A DNA stretch of 46,297 bases, from the NCBI GenBank assembly GCA_022771695.1, contig JALEKJ010000054.1, positions 1 through 46,297 on the forward strand, given 5' to 3'. Position numbers and translations under genes: made by a program. The stretch is from Roseburia sp. (GTDB taxonomy: Bacteria; Bacillota; Clostridia; Lachnospirales; Lachnospiraceae). Shown here piece after piece: positions 35,210-44,965 of the stretch. Position 1 is the first letter of the stretch, and the number at the start of each line of letters is the position of its first letter. The notes under the pieces are model-generated. The model was not told where the DNA came from. It was given only the letters and a program-made list of their open reading frames with translations, and did no database searches.

Positions 35210-36037
35210 TTACCGTCGGCATAATTCCCAAAATGCGACAGCACTGGCTGCAGCGACATTCAATGAGTCGACACCATGCGACATAGGGATGCGCACCGTG
35301 TAATCACAATCTGCAATCGTAGAAGGTGTCAGTCCGTCTCCTTCGGTTCCCAGTACGATGGCTAGCTTTTCTTCTGTCGCAAGTCTTGGGTCAGCTATCG
35401 AGACAGAGTTGTCACTTAGTGCCATGGCGGCAGTCTTAAATCCTAAATTTTGAAGTGGTTTGAGATAGGATATATTTCCGTCTGCGACATTGCTTTCAAG
35501 AAAGGTCCACGGTATCTGGAATACGGTTCCCATACTGACGCGGGAAGCACGCCGATATAGCGGATTGCTGCATGCAGGGGTAAGCAATATGGCATCAATA
35601 TTTAATGCCGCAGCAGAGCGGAAAATTGCACCGATATTGGTAGGGTTCATGACGTTTTCCAGTACGGCTATTCGACGTGCGCCGGCGCATACATCTTCAA
35701 CATGTGGCAGCACAGGGCGACGCATGGCACACAGCATACCACGGGTGAGCTGGTAGCCGGTTAACTTAGAAAGGATTTCGAAATCCGCCGTGTAAACAGG
35801 AACGTCATCACAGCGCGTGATAACGTCGAGCGTCTCGCCTGTCATATGTTTTTCCTCCGCTAAAAATGAAACAGGTTCATATCCGGCATCAAGGGCACGT
35901 TTAATTACCTTTGGACTTTCTGCAATGAAAAGCCCCGTTTTAGGCTCATAGAGATGTAGGAGCTGTGCTTCCGAAAGACGAGCATATATGTCTAATTCAG
36001 GTGCTTCAAAATCAGTTATTTCAATAATGTTTGGCAT
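35210..36037 (-). CDS. TrmH/SpoU family RNA 2'-O-methyltransferase
   Basis: SPOUT-fold methyltransferase acting on rRNA or tRNA ribose. The N-terminal substrate-binding domain covers about 20-100. The knot motifs are ENVMNPTNIGAIFRSAAAL, IVLGTEGDGLT and HGVDSLNVAAASAVAFWEL. It is 275 residues from the ATG at 36037, which has AAGGAG 8 nt upstream; the longer frame to 36058 is not supported. Its target nucleotide cannot be read from sequence. It lies on the minus strand between spoIVB and the diguanylate cyclase gene and looks like an insertion into that neighbourhood. Confidence 0.9.
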   Translation of the reverse strand: MPNIIEITDFEAPELDIYARLSEAQLLHLYEPKTGLFIAESPKVIKRALDAGYEPVSFLAEEKHMTGETLDVITRCDDVPVYTADFEILSKLTGYQLTRGMLCAMRRPVLPHVEDVCAGARRIAVLENVMNPTNIGAIFRSAAALNIDAILLTPACSNPLYRRASRVSMGTVFQIPWTFLESNVADGNISYLKPLQNLGFKTAAMALSDNSVSIADPRLATEEKLAIVLGTEGDGLTPSTIADCDYTVRIPMSHGVDSLNVAAASAVAFWELCRR

Positions 36038-36138
36038 AAAATATCTCCTTTGATTCAAGGAACATTATAGTGTTCAAAGGTAATGGTGTCAAATGGGATA
36101 TACGGACGGCTTCTTGTTTTCAAAGAAGAAAAAGTTTT

Positions 36139-36167
36139 TTTACATTATCTGGAAATTATGGTATGAT
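36139..36167 (+). promoter_or_regulatory. SigA promoter of the TPR-GGDEF gene
   Basis: TTTACA (36139-36144), a 17-bp spacer and TATGAT (36162-36167), 44 bp before the start codon. Confidence 0.55.
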
Positions 36168-36210
36168 TAGGCGTAAGAGTTTCGATGACTGTTTTTGTAA
36201 GAGGTAGAAA

Positions 36211-37689
36211 ATGGAAGATGCGATGACACATGACGAGGATATGGTCAAGCTTGCTGATGAGTACTACGCAGAGGGCAGGCAGACTTTTTTGGGTAATCAG
36301 TTAGATGAAGCGGCCCAACTGATACAGAACGCAATTCATCTGTATAAGCAGTGCGAAGATTATGGGAAGTATACGGCTGCGCTTAATCTCATGGGGGTAA
36401 TCTATGCAGCGACTGGCAATGAGACGATGGCAGTTGATTACTATCTGGAGGGACTTGAGTATGCAATCGACCACAGGTGTGACAATATTGTAACACTGTT
36501 TTACAATAACATTGGCTCACGCTATCAGGAGTTAGGCGAACATGAGAAAGCAATCGATTATTTTATAAAGGCTGCGAAAGAACTGGAGAATCCTGAATGT
36601 ATGAAGGAGGAGCGTCAGGATAATTGGTGTCTGGTCACTTACATTAACCTGGCGGCATCCTATCGTTATATGGGGAGCTATGAGCTTGCAGAAAAATATT
36701 TGAAACTGGCAGAGCATTATATGACAGGAGAGAATGAGAAGATATATCGATATACATTTCTCATTTTAGAGTGTCGGCTTTGGTGGTCAACCGGAAAGAG
36801 CAAGGATGTTTATGAGCACATGGAGTCACTTTTGGAGAGCGGCACCAAGAATAGTAATGCTCCAGATTACAGTCTCGATATGAGGGATTTATGCTGTCTG
36901 CTTAAGGAAATGAAGGAGTATGATTATTGGAAAAGCATCATACTCGATTTTGAGAAGTATGTAGGCGAACAGAATACCGTGTATTTCAGATTGATGTTGA
37001 ATGAGATGTGGATGGATTATTACAAGACCATCGGGGATAAGGAAACATATATTAAGTTATGTATGGAGTACATAGAACTGCATCAACAACAAGAGAAAAT
37101 CACCAATAAGGAACGTGCGATGGCAATCGATATTAAGATTCAGCTTCGAGAAAAGGAAGTGGAACGCAGACGTGCAGAAGCACTTTCTACGACCGATGCA
37201 CTGACCGGGCTTGGGAATCGCTATCTCATTGCGCAGGATGTGGCTGAAATCGTGAAGTGGGCAACTGAAAAACAGCAAAAAATCACAGTAGGTGTACTTG
37301 ATATTGATTGTTTTAAGCAGCATAATGATACCTATGGACATATCAAAGGAGATCAGTGCATTAAGAAAGTGGCAATGATTTTACAGAATGCAGTAACTGG
37401 TATCGGCAAAGTTTACCGTTTTGGAGGGGATGAATTCATTATGATATTGCCACGGGGAGATCGCGGAACGGTAGAGAGGATTGCAAAGCGGATACAGGAT
37501 AAGCTTGGGGAAGCGAAGATTGAGAACATCAATTCCATTGTGATACCTGAGGTGACAATTTCGCAAGGTTATGCGTGCTTTATTCCGAAAAAAGGTGAAG
37601 ACAAAGATACACTGATAGAGCATGCGGATCATGCACTTTATTATGTTAAAAAGAATGGCAGAAATGCTTACCATGTTATCGAGGAATAA
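36211..37689 (+). CDS. TPR-repeat diguanylate cyclase (GGDEF)
   Basis: Predicted to make cyclic di-GMP from GTP. Residues about 8-300 are tetratricopeptide-type helix pairs (for example ALNLMGVIYAATGNETMAVDYYLEGL), a likely protein-sensing region, followed by a short coiled coil and the GGDEF domain (about 330-490). GGDEF (405-409) is intact in YRFGGDEFIMIL, and the metal and guanine residues in VLDIDCFKQHNDTYGH are present, so it should be active. The inhibitory RxxD site five residues before GGDEF is absent (TGIG instead). It has no membrane segment, is 492 residues and has its own promoter. It lies just upstream of spo0A. No PilZ or other receptor is in the window. Confidence 0.88.
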   Translation: MEDAMTHDEDMVKLADEYYAEGRQTFLGNQLDEAAQLIQNAIHLYKQCEDYGKYTAALNLMGVIYAATGNETMAVDYYLEGLEYAIDHRCDNIVTLFYNNIGSRYQELGEHEKAIDYFIKAAKELENPECMKEERQDNWCLVTYINLAASYRYMGSYELAEKYLKLAEHYMTGENEKIYRYTFLILECRLWWSTGKSKDVYEHMESLLESGTKNSNAPDYSLDMRDLCCLLKEMKEYDYWKSIILDFEKYVGEQNTVYFRLMLNEMWMDYYKTIGDKETYIKLCMEYIELHQQQEKITNKERAMAIDIKIQLREKEVERRRAEALSTTDALTGLGNRYLIAQDVAEIVKWATEKQQKITVGVLDIDCFKQHNDTYGHIKGDQCIKKVAMILQNAVTGIGKVYRFGGDEFIMILPRGDRGTVERIAKRIQDKLGEAKIENINSIVIPEVTISQGYACFIPKKGEDKDTLIEHADHALYYVKKNGRNAYHVIEE

Positions 37690-37727
37690 GTGCTCGGTGT
37701 ACGGAAAAATTTTCCTTGACGACGAGC

Positions 37728-37734
37728 TTCGACA
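37728..37734 (-). promoter_or_regulatory. Candidate 0A box upstream of spo0A
   Basis: TTCGACA is the reverse complement of TGTCGAA, an exact match to the 0A-box consensus TGNCGAA. It lies 65 bp before the spo0A start and next to a TTGACG element (37716-37721). A 7-bp match can occur by chance. Confidence 0.4.
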
Positions 37735-37798
37735 AAATATCGTGTCATAAAATCAGTATTATCAAGGAGCAAAATGTTTTGTCACAGGAGGAGCTAAA

Positions 37799-38596
37799 AT
37801 GGAAATACTAAAAGTGGCAATCGCAGATGATAATGAGAGAATGCTGCGGTTATTGGGAGATATTATCAAAAGCGATTCTGCGCTTGATTTGATAGGAAGC
37901 GCGAGAGACGGCGAAGAAGCATACAATGTGATAAAAACAAAAGAACCGGATGTCGTATTGTTGGATATTGTCATGCCAAAGCTGGACGGGCTTGGAGTGC
38001 TGGATCGTGTGAACAATGATACGGGTATTAAGAAACGTCCGACTTTTATCATGATAAGTGCCATTGGACAGGAGAAGATTACGGAAGATGCATTTAATCT
38101 TGGCGCGGATTATTATATCATGAAACCGTTTGATAACGATATGGTTTTGGACCGCATTAAGCACATTAAGGGAAATGTGCATAACAGAGGAGCGGAAATC
38201 CGCAAGGTGAACGCTTATGAAAAGGCAGAGGACTTCAGTGAGCGCAATTTAGAGGCTGATGTAACGGAAATTATCCATGAGATTGGAGTGCCTGCACATA
38301 TCAAGGGATACCAGTATCTGCGAGATGCAATTATTATGTCAGTGAATGACATGGACATGCTGAATTCCATCACGAAGGTATTATATCCGACAATTGCAAA
38401 AAAATACCAGACAACATCAAGCAGAGTAGAACGAGCAATTCGTCATGCCATTGAGGTGGCTTGGAGCAGAGGCAAGATGGACACAATAGATGAGATGTTT
38501 GGCTATACGATTCATAACGGCAAAGGCAAACCAACCAATTCAGAATTCATTGCCCTGATTACTGACCGAATTCGGTTGGAATACAAGATGCATTAA
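37799..38596 (+). CDS. spo0A: Sporulation transcription factor Spo0A
   Basis: Master regulator of sporulation entry, active when phosphorylated. The receiver domain (about 1-120) has the acidic D10/D11 pair, phospho-acceptor D56 in [15 protein letters not shown] and the KPFD lysine. The C-terminal DNA-binding domain (about 150-265) has the family recognition region with [23 protein letters not shown]. It is 265 residues, standard for the family. GGAGGAG precedes the start. A 0A-box match upstream suggests autoregulation. It is followed 68 nt later by glgA. Confidence 0.97.
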   Translation: MEILKVAIADDNERMLRLLGDIIKSDSALDLIGSARDGEEAYNVIKTKEPDVVLLDIVMPKLDGLGVLDRVNNDTGIKKRPTFIMISAIGQEKITEDAFNLGADYYIMKPFDNDMVLDRIKHIKGNVHNRGAEIRKVNAYEKAEDFSERNLEADVTEIIHEIGVPAHIKGYQYLRDAIIMSVNDMDMLNSITKVLYPTIAKKYQTTSSRVERAIRHAIEVAWSRGKMDTIDEMFGYTIHNGKGKPTNSEFIALITDRIRLEYKMH

Positions 38597-38622
38597 TACT
38601 TTTCAGAAAGATGGAAAAGCGT

Positions 38623-38628
38623 TATAAT
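38623..38628 (+). promoter_or_regulatory. Possible -10 element for glgA
   Basis: TATAAT lies 36 bp upstream of the glgA start. The -35 region (TTTCAG near 38601) is weak, so this is a tentative promoter; read-through from spo0A is also possible. Confidence 0.35.
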
Positions 38629-38664
38629 ATTTCTAAGATGAGTGGAATCTTGGAGGGTTATAAC

Positions 38665-40116
38665 ATGACAAAAATATTATTTGCGGCTTCAGAAGCTGTC
38701 CCCTTTATCAAAACTGGCGGACTTGCAGACGTAACCGGTTCTTTACCGGGATATTTAGACAGAAAGCGCTATGATGTACGCGTCATTCTGCCTAAATACA
38801 TGTGCATGGACGAGCAGTGGAATGGACAGCTTCGTTTTTTGTGTCATTTTTATGTGAATCTAAACTGGCGTAAACAGTATGTGGGGATATTTGAGACGAA
38901 AAGAGACGGGATTACCTACTATTTTGTAGATAATGAATTCTATTTTGCGGGAGATCGCCCATACAATAATATTTATGAGGATGTGGAAAAGTTTGCCTAT
39001 TTCTCCAAAGCAGTGTTGGAGGCTTTGCCGTTTCTGGATTTTTGCCCGGAAATCATACATTGCCATGACTGGCAGACCGGCTTGATTCCGGTATTCCTTC
39101 GGACGGTTTATGGGGACGAGCGCTATTATTCCGGAATCAAGACTATATTCTCGATTCATAATCTTAAGTTTCAGGGACGGTGGAGACTTCCGGCGGTCAT
39201 GGATATTACAGGGCTTCCGAGACAGATTTTTACGTCGGATAAGCTGGAATCTTATGGTGAGGCAAACTATCTGAAGGGGGGAGTCGTATACGCGGATGCG
39301 GTGACGACTGTGAGCCGTACCTATGCGAATGAGATTATGACTCCGGAGGGCGGTGAAGGACTAGACGGATTGATGTATGCCAGACGAAATGTCCTCTATG
39401 GTATCCCAAATGGGATTGATTATAATGAATATGACCCTAAGACGGACAGTTATCTGAAGGGGCACTTTGGTGTGAATGATTACGCAAAAGGTAAGGCTGT
39501 CAATAAGACTGAACTTCAGAAGATGCTGGGGTTACCGGTGGAAAAGGATACATTCTTACTAGGTATGGTATCGCGTATGACGGATCAGAAGGGATTTGAT
39601 TTGATTGCGTATATTATGGATGAGTTGCTGGCAACTGAGAAGATTCAGTTTGTTGTAGTTGGAACGGGAGAAGAACGTTATGAGAATATGCTGCGCTATT
39701 TTGCGGAGCGGTATCCGAATAAGATGCGAGTAAGGGTTGGATATTCCGAAGAACTTGCGCATCAGATTTACGGTTCCTGTGATGCATTCCTGATGCCTTC
39801 TTTGTTTGAACCGTGTGGATTGTCACAGTTGATGAGCCTACGTTACGGAACGGTTCCCATCGTGCGAGAGACAGGCGGACTCAAGGATACGGTAGAAGCT
39901 TACAATGAGTATGATGATTGTGGAACCGGATTTTCTTTTGCAAATTATAATGCACATGAGATGCTGGGAACACTGCGCTATGCCATGAAGACTTACTATG
40001 AAAACAAGAAAGCATGGGATGGAATTGTGAAGCGTGGTATGAAACAGGATTTTTCGTGGGAAAGTTCTGCACGTGAATACGAAAAGCTATATCAGAAGTT
40101 AGTGGAGACGGCATAG
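38665..40116 (+). CDS. glgA: Glycogen synthase
   Basis: Extends alpha-1,4-glucan from ADP-glucose. The 483-residue GT5 protein has KTGGLADVTGSLP near residues 15-27, HCHDWQTGLIP, TTVSRTYANEI and PSLFEPCGLSQLMSLRYGTVPIVRETGGLKDTVE, the usual C-terminal catalytic motifs. The start at 38665 has GGAGG 8 nt upstream; a longer frame begins at 38611 but adds a non-conserved leader. It is next to spo0A, possibly sharing its transcript, and no other glycogen gene is near. It ends 16 nt before the convergent DUF5688 gene. Confidence 0.93.
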   Translation: MTKILFAASEAVPFIKTGGLADVTGSLPGYLDRKRYDVRVILPKYMCMDEQWNGQLRFLCHFYVNLNWRKQYVGIFETKRDGITYYFVDNEFYFAGDRPYNNIYEDVEKFAYFSKAVLEALPFLDFCPEIIHCHDWQTGLIPVFLRTVYGDERYYSGIKTIFSIHNLKFQGRWRLPAVMDITGLPRQIFTSDKLESYGEANYLKGGVVYADAVTTVSRTYANEIMTPEGGEGLDGLMYARRNVLYGIPNGIDYNEYDPKTDSYLKGHFGVNDYAKGKAVNKTELQKMLGLPVEKDTFLLGMVSRMTDQKGFDLIAYIMDELLATEKIQFVVVGTGEERYENMLRYFAERYPNKMRVRVGYSEELAHQIYGSCDAFLMPSLFEPCGLSQLMSLRYGTVPIVRETGGLKDTVEAYNEYDDCGTGFSFANYNAHEMLGTLRYAMKTYYENKKAWDGIVKRGMKQDFSWESSAREYEKLYQKLVETA

Positions 40117-40132
40117 GTAGGATGTGTATCTG

Positions 40133-41035
40133 TTACATGGTAATCTGACCGCTTTCTCTGGAAAAATAGTATACATGATCTGATAAGATTTCCTCCCGGG
40201 ATAACTGGGAGGAATTTACGTCTTTTACCATATCGGATAATTCCTGAGGACTCGTCTTATTTTTGACAGGGATAATTAGAACTTCATGCACGCTGCTCGG
40301 AAGAATAAAAAGATCACTTTCTAAGCGGTTTGCAAAGTCACGAAGTAGATTTTGGTAAAGAATACAGCCGGATCCATTGAGTTTATAGCGGTTGGTCAGC
40401 ACATACATTGGGTATGACGTGGTGGCATCCGGCGCGTCTGCAGGAATGTCTTCGTCTGAGAGCAGTTCTTTTAGAATATCCGTCATATTTCGAAGGTCGT
40501 AAGACAGGAGCCTTGGGGTGTTCTGCTGTGCCAGTGCGTAGAGGTCGTCTTTGGTAATACCCCAGTAGTTTAGATGCTGATTGTGAATAAGAATGGTTGC
40601 ACTGCCGGAAGGTGAGGATTCGACAAGACAATTAAAAACAATGGAGAGATCCAGAAAGCGGTAATGCGGAACTTCCTTCAATAGCTCGCGATTGCGTTCA
40701 TAGTTGACAAGTTTGAAAATGATACGGGATTTCACCTTGTCGTAGTCGGTGAAAAATGAGATGTCAATGTTATCAGAAGGGCGGTTATCATGATAGACCT
40801 TAAGAATGTCATTCTCAATGTCGGAAAGTGAATGGCCGTTTTCATATTGTTTGAAATAGGAATTTAGGTAGATGGTAGGGGAAAGATTATACTTGGTAGA
40901 TAAAATTGTAAGTCCGTCCAGATGTGTGTCATTGTTCTTAATGATGTCTTGAACCGTGACCCGAACATCAGAGCCGAGACGTTCCTGTAGGTCGGATAAG
41001 ATTTGTTGCTTGAATTCGGAATAGTTGTAATTCAT
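40133..41035 (-). CDS. DUF5688 family protein
   Basis: A 300-residue cytoplasmic protein resembling the DUF5688 family of Lachnospiraceae; no function is established. The N-terminal part is helical (YNYSEFKQQILSDLQERLG), a central segment has LNSYFKQYENGHSLSDIENDIL, and the C-terminal half includes SYPMYVLTNRYKLNGSGCILYQNLLRDFA and FILPSSVHEVLIIPV, a likely conserved core. The start at 41035 has AGGAGG about 7 nt upstream. There is no signal peptide or membrane segment. It is transcribed on its own, downstream of the potD terminator and convergent with glgA. Confidence 0.75.
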   Translation of the reverse strand: MNYNYSEFKQQILSDLQERLGSDVRVTVQDIIKNNDTHLDGLTILSTKYNLSPTIYLNSYFKQYENGHSLSDIENDILKVYHDNRPSDNIDISFFTDYDKVKSRIIFKLVNYERNRELLKEVPHYRFLDLSIVFNCLVESSPSGSATILIHNQHLNYWGITKDDLYALAQQNTPRLLSYDLRNMTDILKELLSDEDIPADAPDATTSYPMYVLTNRYKLNGSGCILYQNLLRDFANRLESDLFILPSSVHEVLIIPVKNKTSPQELSDMVKDVNSSQLSREEILSDHVYYFSRESGQITM

Positions 41036-41109
41036 AAGATGCCTCCTGTAAAAAGCGGTAGACCGCATATGCAGGAAAGGTATGATGCTTGTAAATATAG
41101 ACGGGAATA

Positions 41110-41140
41110 AAAACCACGCAGTGAATAACTGCGTGGTTTT
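41110..41140 (-). terminator. Terminator of the polyamine uptake operon
   Basis: The perfect 13-bp arms AAAACCACGCAGT (41110-41122) and ACTGCGTGGTTTT (41128-41140) have a 5-nt loop. On the minus strand a TTTTTATT tail follows, about 48 bp after the potD stop. Confidence 0.9.
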
Positions 41141-41187
41141 AGGTTAACACATGTGTAGTAGAATAACAATAGAGCAATAGGACCAAA

Positions 41188-42261
41188 TTATTCGGATTTT
41201 AACATTTTCCAAAGATAACTATAATGCTCTGTTGTATCTTTGGAGAACTGCTTGTAGACGACACAGTTTGCAAGAATATTTTCGGAAGGGAAGATGGTCG
41301 GGTCATTTTTTGTCTCGTCGTCTAACTGTTCAAGCACTTTGGTGTTTGGAGTGGCATAGTAGACGTAATCAAAATTGAGCATAGCTACGTCTTCACGGCA
41401 GAGAAAATCAAGAAATTTCTGCGCATTTTCTTTGTTTTGACTGCTCTTAGGAATAAACCAGGAGTCTATCCAAAGGTTAGAACCTTCTTTTGGTACACAG
41501 TAGGAGAGGTCTTCGTTCAATTCCATAGCATAGGCGGCTTCGCCGGAATATACGAGCGCCATTGCTGCATTGCCGGCTGCCATTTCATCAGCTGTCTCAT
41601 CTACATAGTACGCGTAGACAATGGGCTTCTGTTCGATTAAGAGTTGTACTGCCGTGTCTAGCTGCGCGAAATCCTCGGTATTGATGTCATATCCCAGGAG
41701 ACGTAATGGTGGTACAAAAGTATCGCGTACCGAATTTTGCATAATAATGGAATCCTTATATTTTTCATCCCACAGAACGTTCCAAGTCTGAACTTCCTCC
41801 TCGGTAACCTTTGTCGTGTTATAGAGGATGCCAAGTGTTCCGTAAAAGTATGGCATGGAATAGTTTGCTTCCGGGTCGAAAACTTTGGCTGCTTCAATAA
41901 TCTCCGGGTCAATATTTTCGTAATAAGAAAAGCTGCTAAATTCGATTTTCGCGACTTTTCCTTCACTGATTAAGCGTTCGACCATATAGTCGGAAGTACA
42001 GACAACATCGTAATCAATGGAGCCGGCGGAAAATTTGGTATACATTTCTTCCGGACTTTCGTATTCTTCCAATTTAATCTGAATACCGGTTTCTTCTTCA
42101 AACATCCGAATGACAGATTCGTCTAAATATTTTCCGTAATTCAATACAACTAAAGTGTTATTGTTCTTTGCATTCTCTGCGTCGGAATCAGAAGCACTGC
42201 AGGCTGCGAAGATTCCGCAGGAAACAAGGCAAAACAGTAAAGTTAAAAATGATTTTCGCAT
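41188..42261 (-). CDS. potD: Spermidine/putrescine-binding lipoprotein PotD
   Basis: Extracellular polyamine receptor of the ABC importer. The 357-residue protein has a lipoprotein signal with FAAC and C21 as the lipidated residue. The mature domain shows the PotD/PotF pattern: NYGKYLDESVIRMFEEETGIQIKLEEYESPEEMYTKF, DYDVVCTSDYMVERLI and PYFYGTLGILYNT. It is the last gene of the operon with potA, potB and potC, 8 nt after potC, and is followed by a terminator. The exact polyamine is not set by the sequence. Confidence 0.95.
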   Translation of the reverse strand: MRKSFLTLLFCLVSCGIFAACSASDSDAENAKNNNTLVVLNYGKYLDESVIRMFEEETGIQIKLEEYESPEEMYTKFSAGSIDYDVVCTSDYMVERLISEGKVAKIEFSSFSYYENIDPEIIEAAKVFDPEANYSMPYFYGTLGILYNTTKVTEEEVQTWNVLWDEKYKDSIIMQNSVRDTFVPPLRLLGYDINTEDFAQLDTAVQLLIEQKPIVYAYYVDETADEMAAGNAAMALVYSGEAAYAMELNEDLSYCVPKEGSNLWIDSWFIPKSSQNKENAQKFLDFLCREDVAMLNFDYVYYATPNTKVLEQLDDETKNDPTIFPSENILANCVVYKQFSKDTTEHYSYLWKMLKSE

Positions 42262-42269
42262 AATACCTC

Positions 42270-43058
42270 CTAGTGTCTGACGCTGATGGCAGTAGAGTCC
42301 TTGTTCGAACGGTAATTCATAATAAGTAAAAGCAAGAATGCCAATAAGAATAAGATGGTGGACAATGCATACAATTCAGGACGGATACCCTTGCGAAGCT
42401 CGGTGTAGAGCATGGTGGATAGGGTATTCACTCCGGCACCTTTCGTAAAGAAGGTGATGGAAAAGTCATCCAGGGACATTGTAACAGCCATTAAGAAGCC
42501 TGAGAATACACCGGATTTGATTTCGGGCCAGGTAATCTTATAAAACGCATAGAGCGGAGATGCTCCGAGGTCTAACGCTGCCTCGTAGGTATAGCGGTTT
42601 GCTTGATTTAACTTTGGCAGCACATTTAGGATGACATACGGAATGTCAAAAGTGATATGTGCAATTAACACCGTTATAAATCCCAGATTCATAAATTTTA
42701 CAAAAAGCAGCATCATTGCGATACCGGTTACAATATCTGCGTTCAAAAGCGGAATATTCGTGGCACCGAGCATAATTGTGCGATTGCGTTTTTTCATGGC
42801 ACTGATTCCGATGGCAGCGAGTGTACCGATAATCGTAGAGATAATCGCGGCTGCAAGGGTAATCTGCATCGTAGTAAAAAATGCGTTCATAATGGTCTCG
42901 TCCGAAAAACAGGAAGCATACCATTTAAGCGTAAAGCCACCCCATACGACCCTCGATTTGGAATTGTTAAAAGATAACACAATCAACACGAGAATCGGCA
43001 GATACAGGAATAAGAAAATGAGTGCGAGGTAGACGCGTTGGAGAGATTTTTTTACCAT
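42270..43058 (-). CDS. potC: Polyamine ABC transporter permease PotC
   Basis: Second membrane subunit of the spermidine/putrescine importer. It is 262 residues with about six membrane helices and carries the EAA loop EAALDLGASPLYAFYKITWPEI (about 165-186) that docks on the ATPase. The start lies within the last 7 nt of potB. MTMSLDDFSITFFTKG near 207-222 is a common PotC signature. Confidence 0.95.
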   Translation of the reverse strand: MVKKSLQRVYLALIFLFLYLPILVLIVLSFNNSKSRVVWGGFTLKWYASCFSDETIMNAFFTTMQITLAAAIISTIIGTLAAIGISAMKKRNRTIMLGATNIPLLNADIVTGIAMMLLFVKFMNLGFITVLIAHITFDIPYVILNVLPKLNQANRYTYEAALDLGASPLYAFYKITWPEIKSGVFSGFLMAVTMSLDDFSITFFTKGAGVNTLSTMLYTELRKGIRPELYALSTILFLLAFLLLLIMNYRSNKDSTAISVRH

Positions 43059-43879
43059 ACTGCCGTACCTCCATTTCCGTCTTTGTCAAAAATATTCATA
43101 AGAGCCATGCTTGCAATGACAAAAATCATCAGCACAAAAGAAAGACCGGAGCCCAGATTCCAGTTTGTTCCCTGCATGAATTCCTGCTCAATGACATTAC
43201 CGATTAAAAGAACCTTGCCACCACCCAAAAGGTCTGAGATGACGAAGGAGGTGAGTGCCGGTACAAATACCATGATGACTCCGCTGATAATGCCGGAAAG
43301 TGTGAGCGGGAAAATGATTTTCATTAATATTGTGAGCTGATTTGCGCCAAGGTCGTGTGCCGCTTCAATGATGTCGTCCTTGATTCGAACCATCGAATTG
43401 TAGATGGGAAGAATCATAAATGGAAGGAAGTCGTATACCATACCGAATACAACAGCGGTAGGGGTGTTTAACATCTTAACACGCCCGATACCGATTAATT
43501 CCAAAAAGGCATTTACCAGTCCGTTGTTGGAGAGCAGCAATCTCCATGCAAGAATGCGGAGCATGAAGTTCATCCACATCGGAAGAATGAAAAGAAATAC
43601 GACAAAACTTTGATGTTTAAAACGGAAACTGCTTAAAATCATGCACAACGGATAGGCGAGAACAAGACAGACCAGTGTGCAGGAAAAGCCCAACTTTAAG
43701 GACAATAAAATAGACTTTACATGTACCGGATCTGCGATTGCGGTAACATTTTCCAGAGTAAAAGTGCCGGTATCATTGGTAAAGGCGTAGTACAGGATAA
43801 AAAGTAACGGCAGGATGATAAAACCGATAATCCATATCAAATATGGACCTGCCAGAAACTGTCTCTTTATTTTATACAT
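43052..43879 (-). CDS. potB: Polyamine ABC transporter permease PotB
   Basis: First membrane subunit of the importer. It is 275 residues with six predicted membrane segments; the EAA loop reads [21 protein letters not shown]. Its start overlaps the end of potA by 8 nt, so translation is probably coupled. [11 protein letters not shown] and LLSNNGLVN are typical of the subunit. Confidence 0.95.
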   Translation of the reverse strand: MYKIKRQFLAGPYLIWIIGFIILPLLFILYYAFTNDTGTFTLENVTAIADPVHVKSILLSLKLGFSCTLVCLVLAYPLCMILSSFRFKHQSFVVFLFILPMWMNFMLRILAWRLLLSNNGLVNAFLELIGIGRVKMLNTPTAVVFGMVYDFLPFMILPIYNSMVRIKDDIIEAAHDLGANQLTILMKIIFPLTLSGIISGVIMVFVPALTSFVISDLLGGGKVLLIGNVIEQEFMQGTNWNLGSGLSFVLMIFVIASMALMNIFDKDGNGGTAVW

Positions 43880-44945
43880 CGATTTCTACTGCCTCCTCAT
43901 CTTCGGATTCCGGTTTGTTCATAATTTGAATGTTAAAAGGAATGACCCTGATGCCCACATGCGAACCGACCGTATGTAGCTGGGTTGTGTGAACCAGCCA
44001 TTCAAAGCCATTTGCCAGAATTTCAATTTCGTAATGAACACCTTTAAAGATAACGGAAGTGATATCACCCTCCATAAAGCCTTCCTCTGGAGCGACAATT
44101 TCAACATCCTCAGGACGTATGACAACGTCGACGGGTGTATTGTTTCCAAAGCCTTCGTCCACACAGGGAATCTTTGTGCCGAGAATTTCTACAACCTTGT
44201 CCTGTACCATAACGCCGTCAATAATGTTACTGTCGCCGATAAAGTCTGCAACAAATGCATTGACAGGTTCGTTGTAAATCATTTCCGGTGTCCCAATCTG
44301 CTGAATATACCCCTGATTCATGACTACGATTGTGTCGGACATGGTAAGAGCCTCTTCCTGATCGTGGGTTACATACAGGAAGGTAATGCCGAGTTCGTTT
44401 TTTAAACGAATCAGCTCGTATTGCATATCCTGACGCAGCTTCAAGTCCAAGGCACCAAGTGGTTCATCCAAAAGGAGTACTTTGGGCTCATTTACGATTG
44501 CGCGGGCGATTGCGATGCGCTGTTGTTGTCCTCCGCTTAAAGAATCGATAGAGCGGTGTTCGTAGCCGTCTAAGTTAACAAGCTTCAAGGCGTACTTAAT
44601 CTTATCATCGATATATGCCTTACTTTTCTTTTTGATTTTCAGACCAAATGCAATGTTTTCTGCAATGGTCATGTGCGGGAACAACGCATATTTTTGGAAT
44701 ACTGTATTTAAGTTGCGTTTGTTTGGAGGCAGGTTCGTGATGTCCTGACCGTCAAAAATAACTTGTCCGTGGTCCGGTTTTTCAAATCCGCCGAGAATAC
44801 GTAAAGTTGTTGTCTTACCGCAGCCGGAAGGACCGAGCAGTGTGATGAACTCGTTTTCGCGGATATAGAGGTTCAAATCATCTAAAATGATGTTCTCTCC
44901 GTAGGACTTTGTGATGTTTACAAAATTAATCAGTCTTTTGCTCAT
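43872..44945 (-). CDS. potA: Polyamine ABC transporter ATPase PotA
   Basis: ATP-hydrolysing subunit of the spermidine/putrescine importer. Walker A is GPSGCGKTT (about 39-47), the Q-loop is [12 protein letters not shown], the signature is LSGGQQQR, Walker B is [12 protein letters not shown] and the switch is VTHDQEEA. The C-terminal TOBE-type regulatory domain begins near 275 ([10 protein letters not shown]). It is 357 residues. It follows the regulator gene by 20 nt. Confidence 0.96.
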   Translation of the reverse strand: MSKRLINFVNITKSYGENIILDDLNLYIRENEFITLLGPSGCGKTTTLRILGGFEKPDHGQVIFDGQDITNLPPNKRNLNTVFQKYALFPHMTIAENIAFGLKIKKKSKAYIDDKIKYALKLVNLDGYEHRSIDSLSGGQQQRIAIARAIVNEPKVLLLDEPLGALDLKLRQDMQYELIRLKNELGITFLYVTHDQEEALTMSDTIVVMNQGYIQQIGTPEMIYNEPVNAFVADFIGDSNIIDGVMVQDKVVEILGTKIPCVDEGFGNNTPVDVVIRPEDVEIVAPEEGFMEGDITSVIFKGVHYEIEILANGFEWLVHTTQLHTVGSHVGIRVIPFNIQIMNKPESEDEEAVEIDV

Positions 44946-44965
44946 AAGTAGTTCCTTTCCTAAAT

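Noticed and set aside
40619-40625. Second TTCGACA (0A-box match)
   Set aside because: It lies inside the DUF5688 coding sequence, far from a promoter; a chance match is likely.
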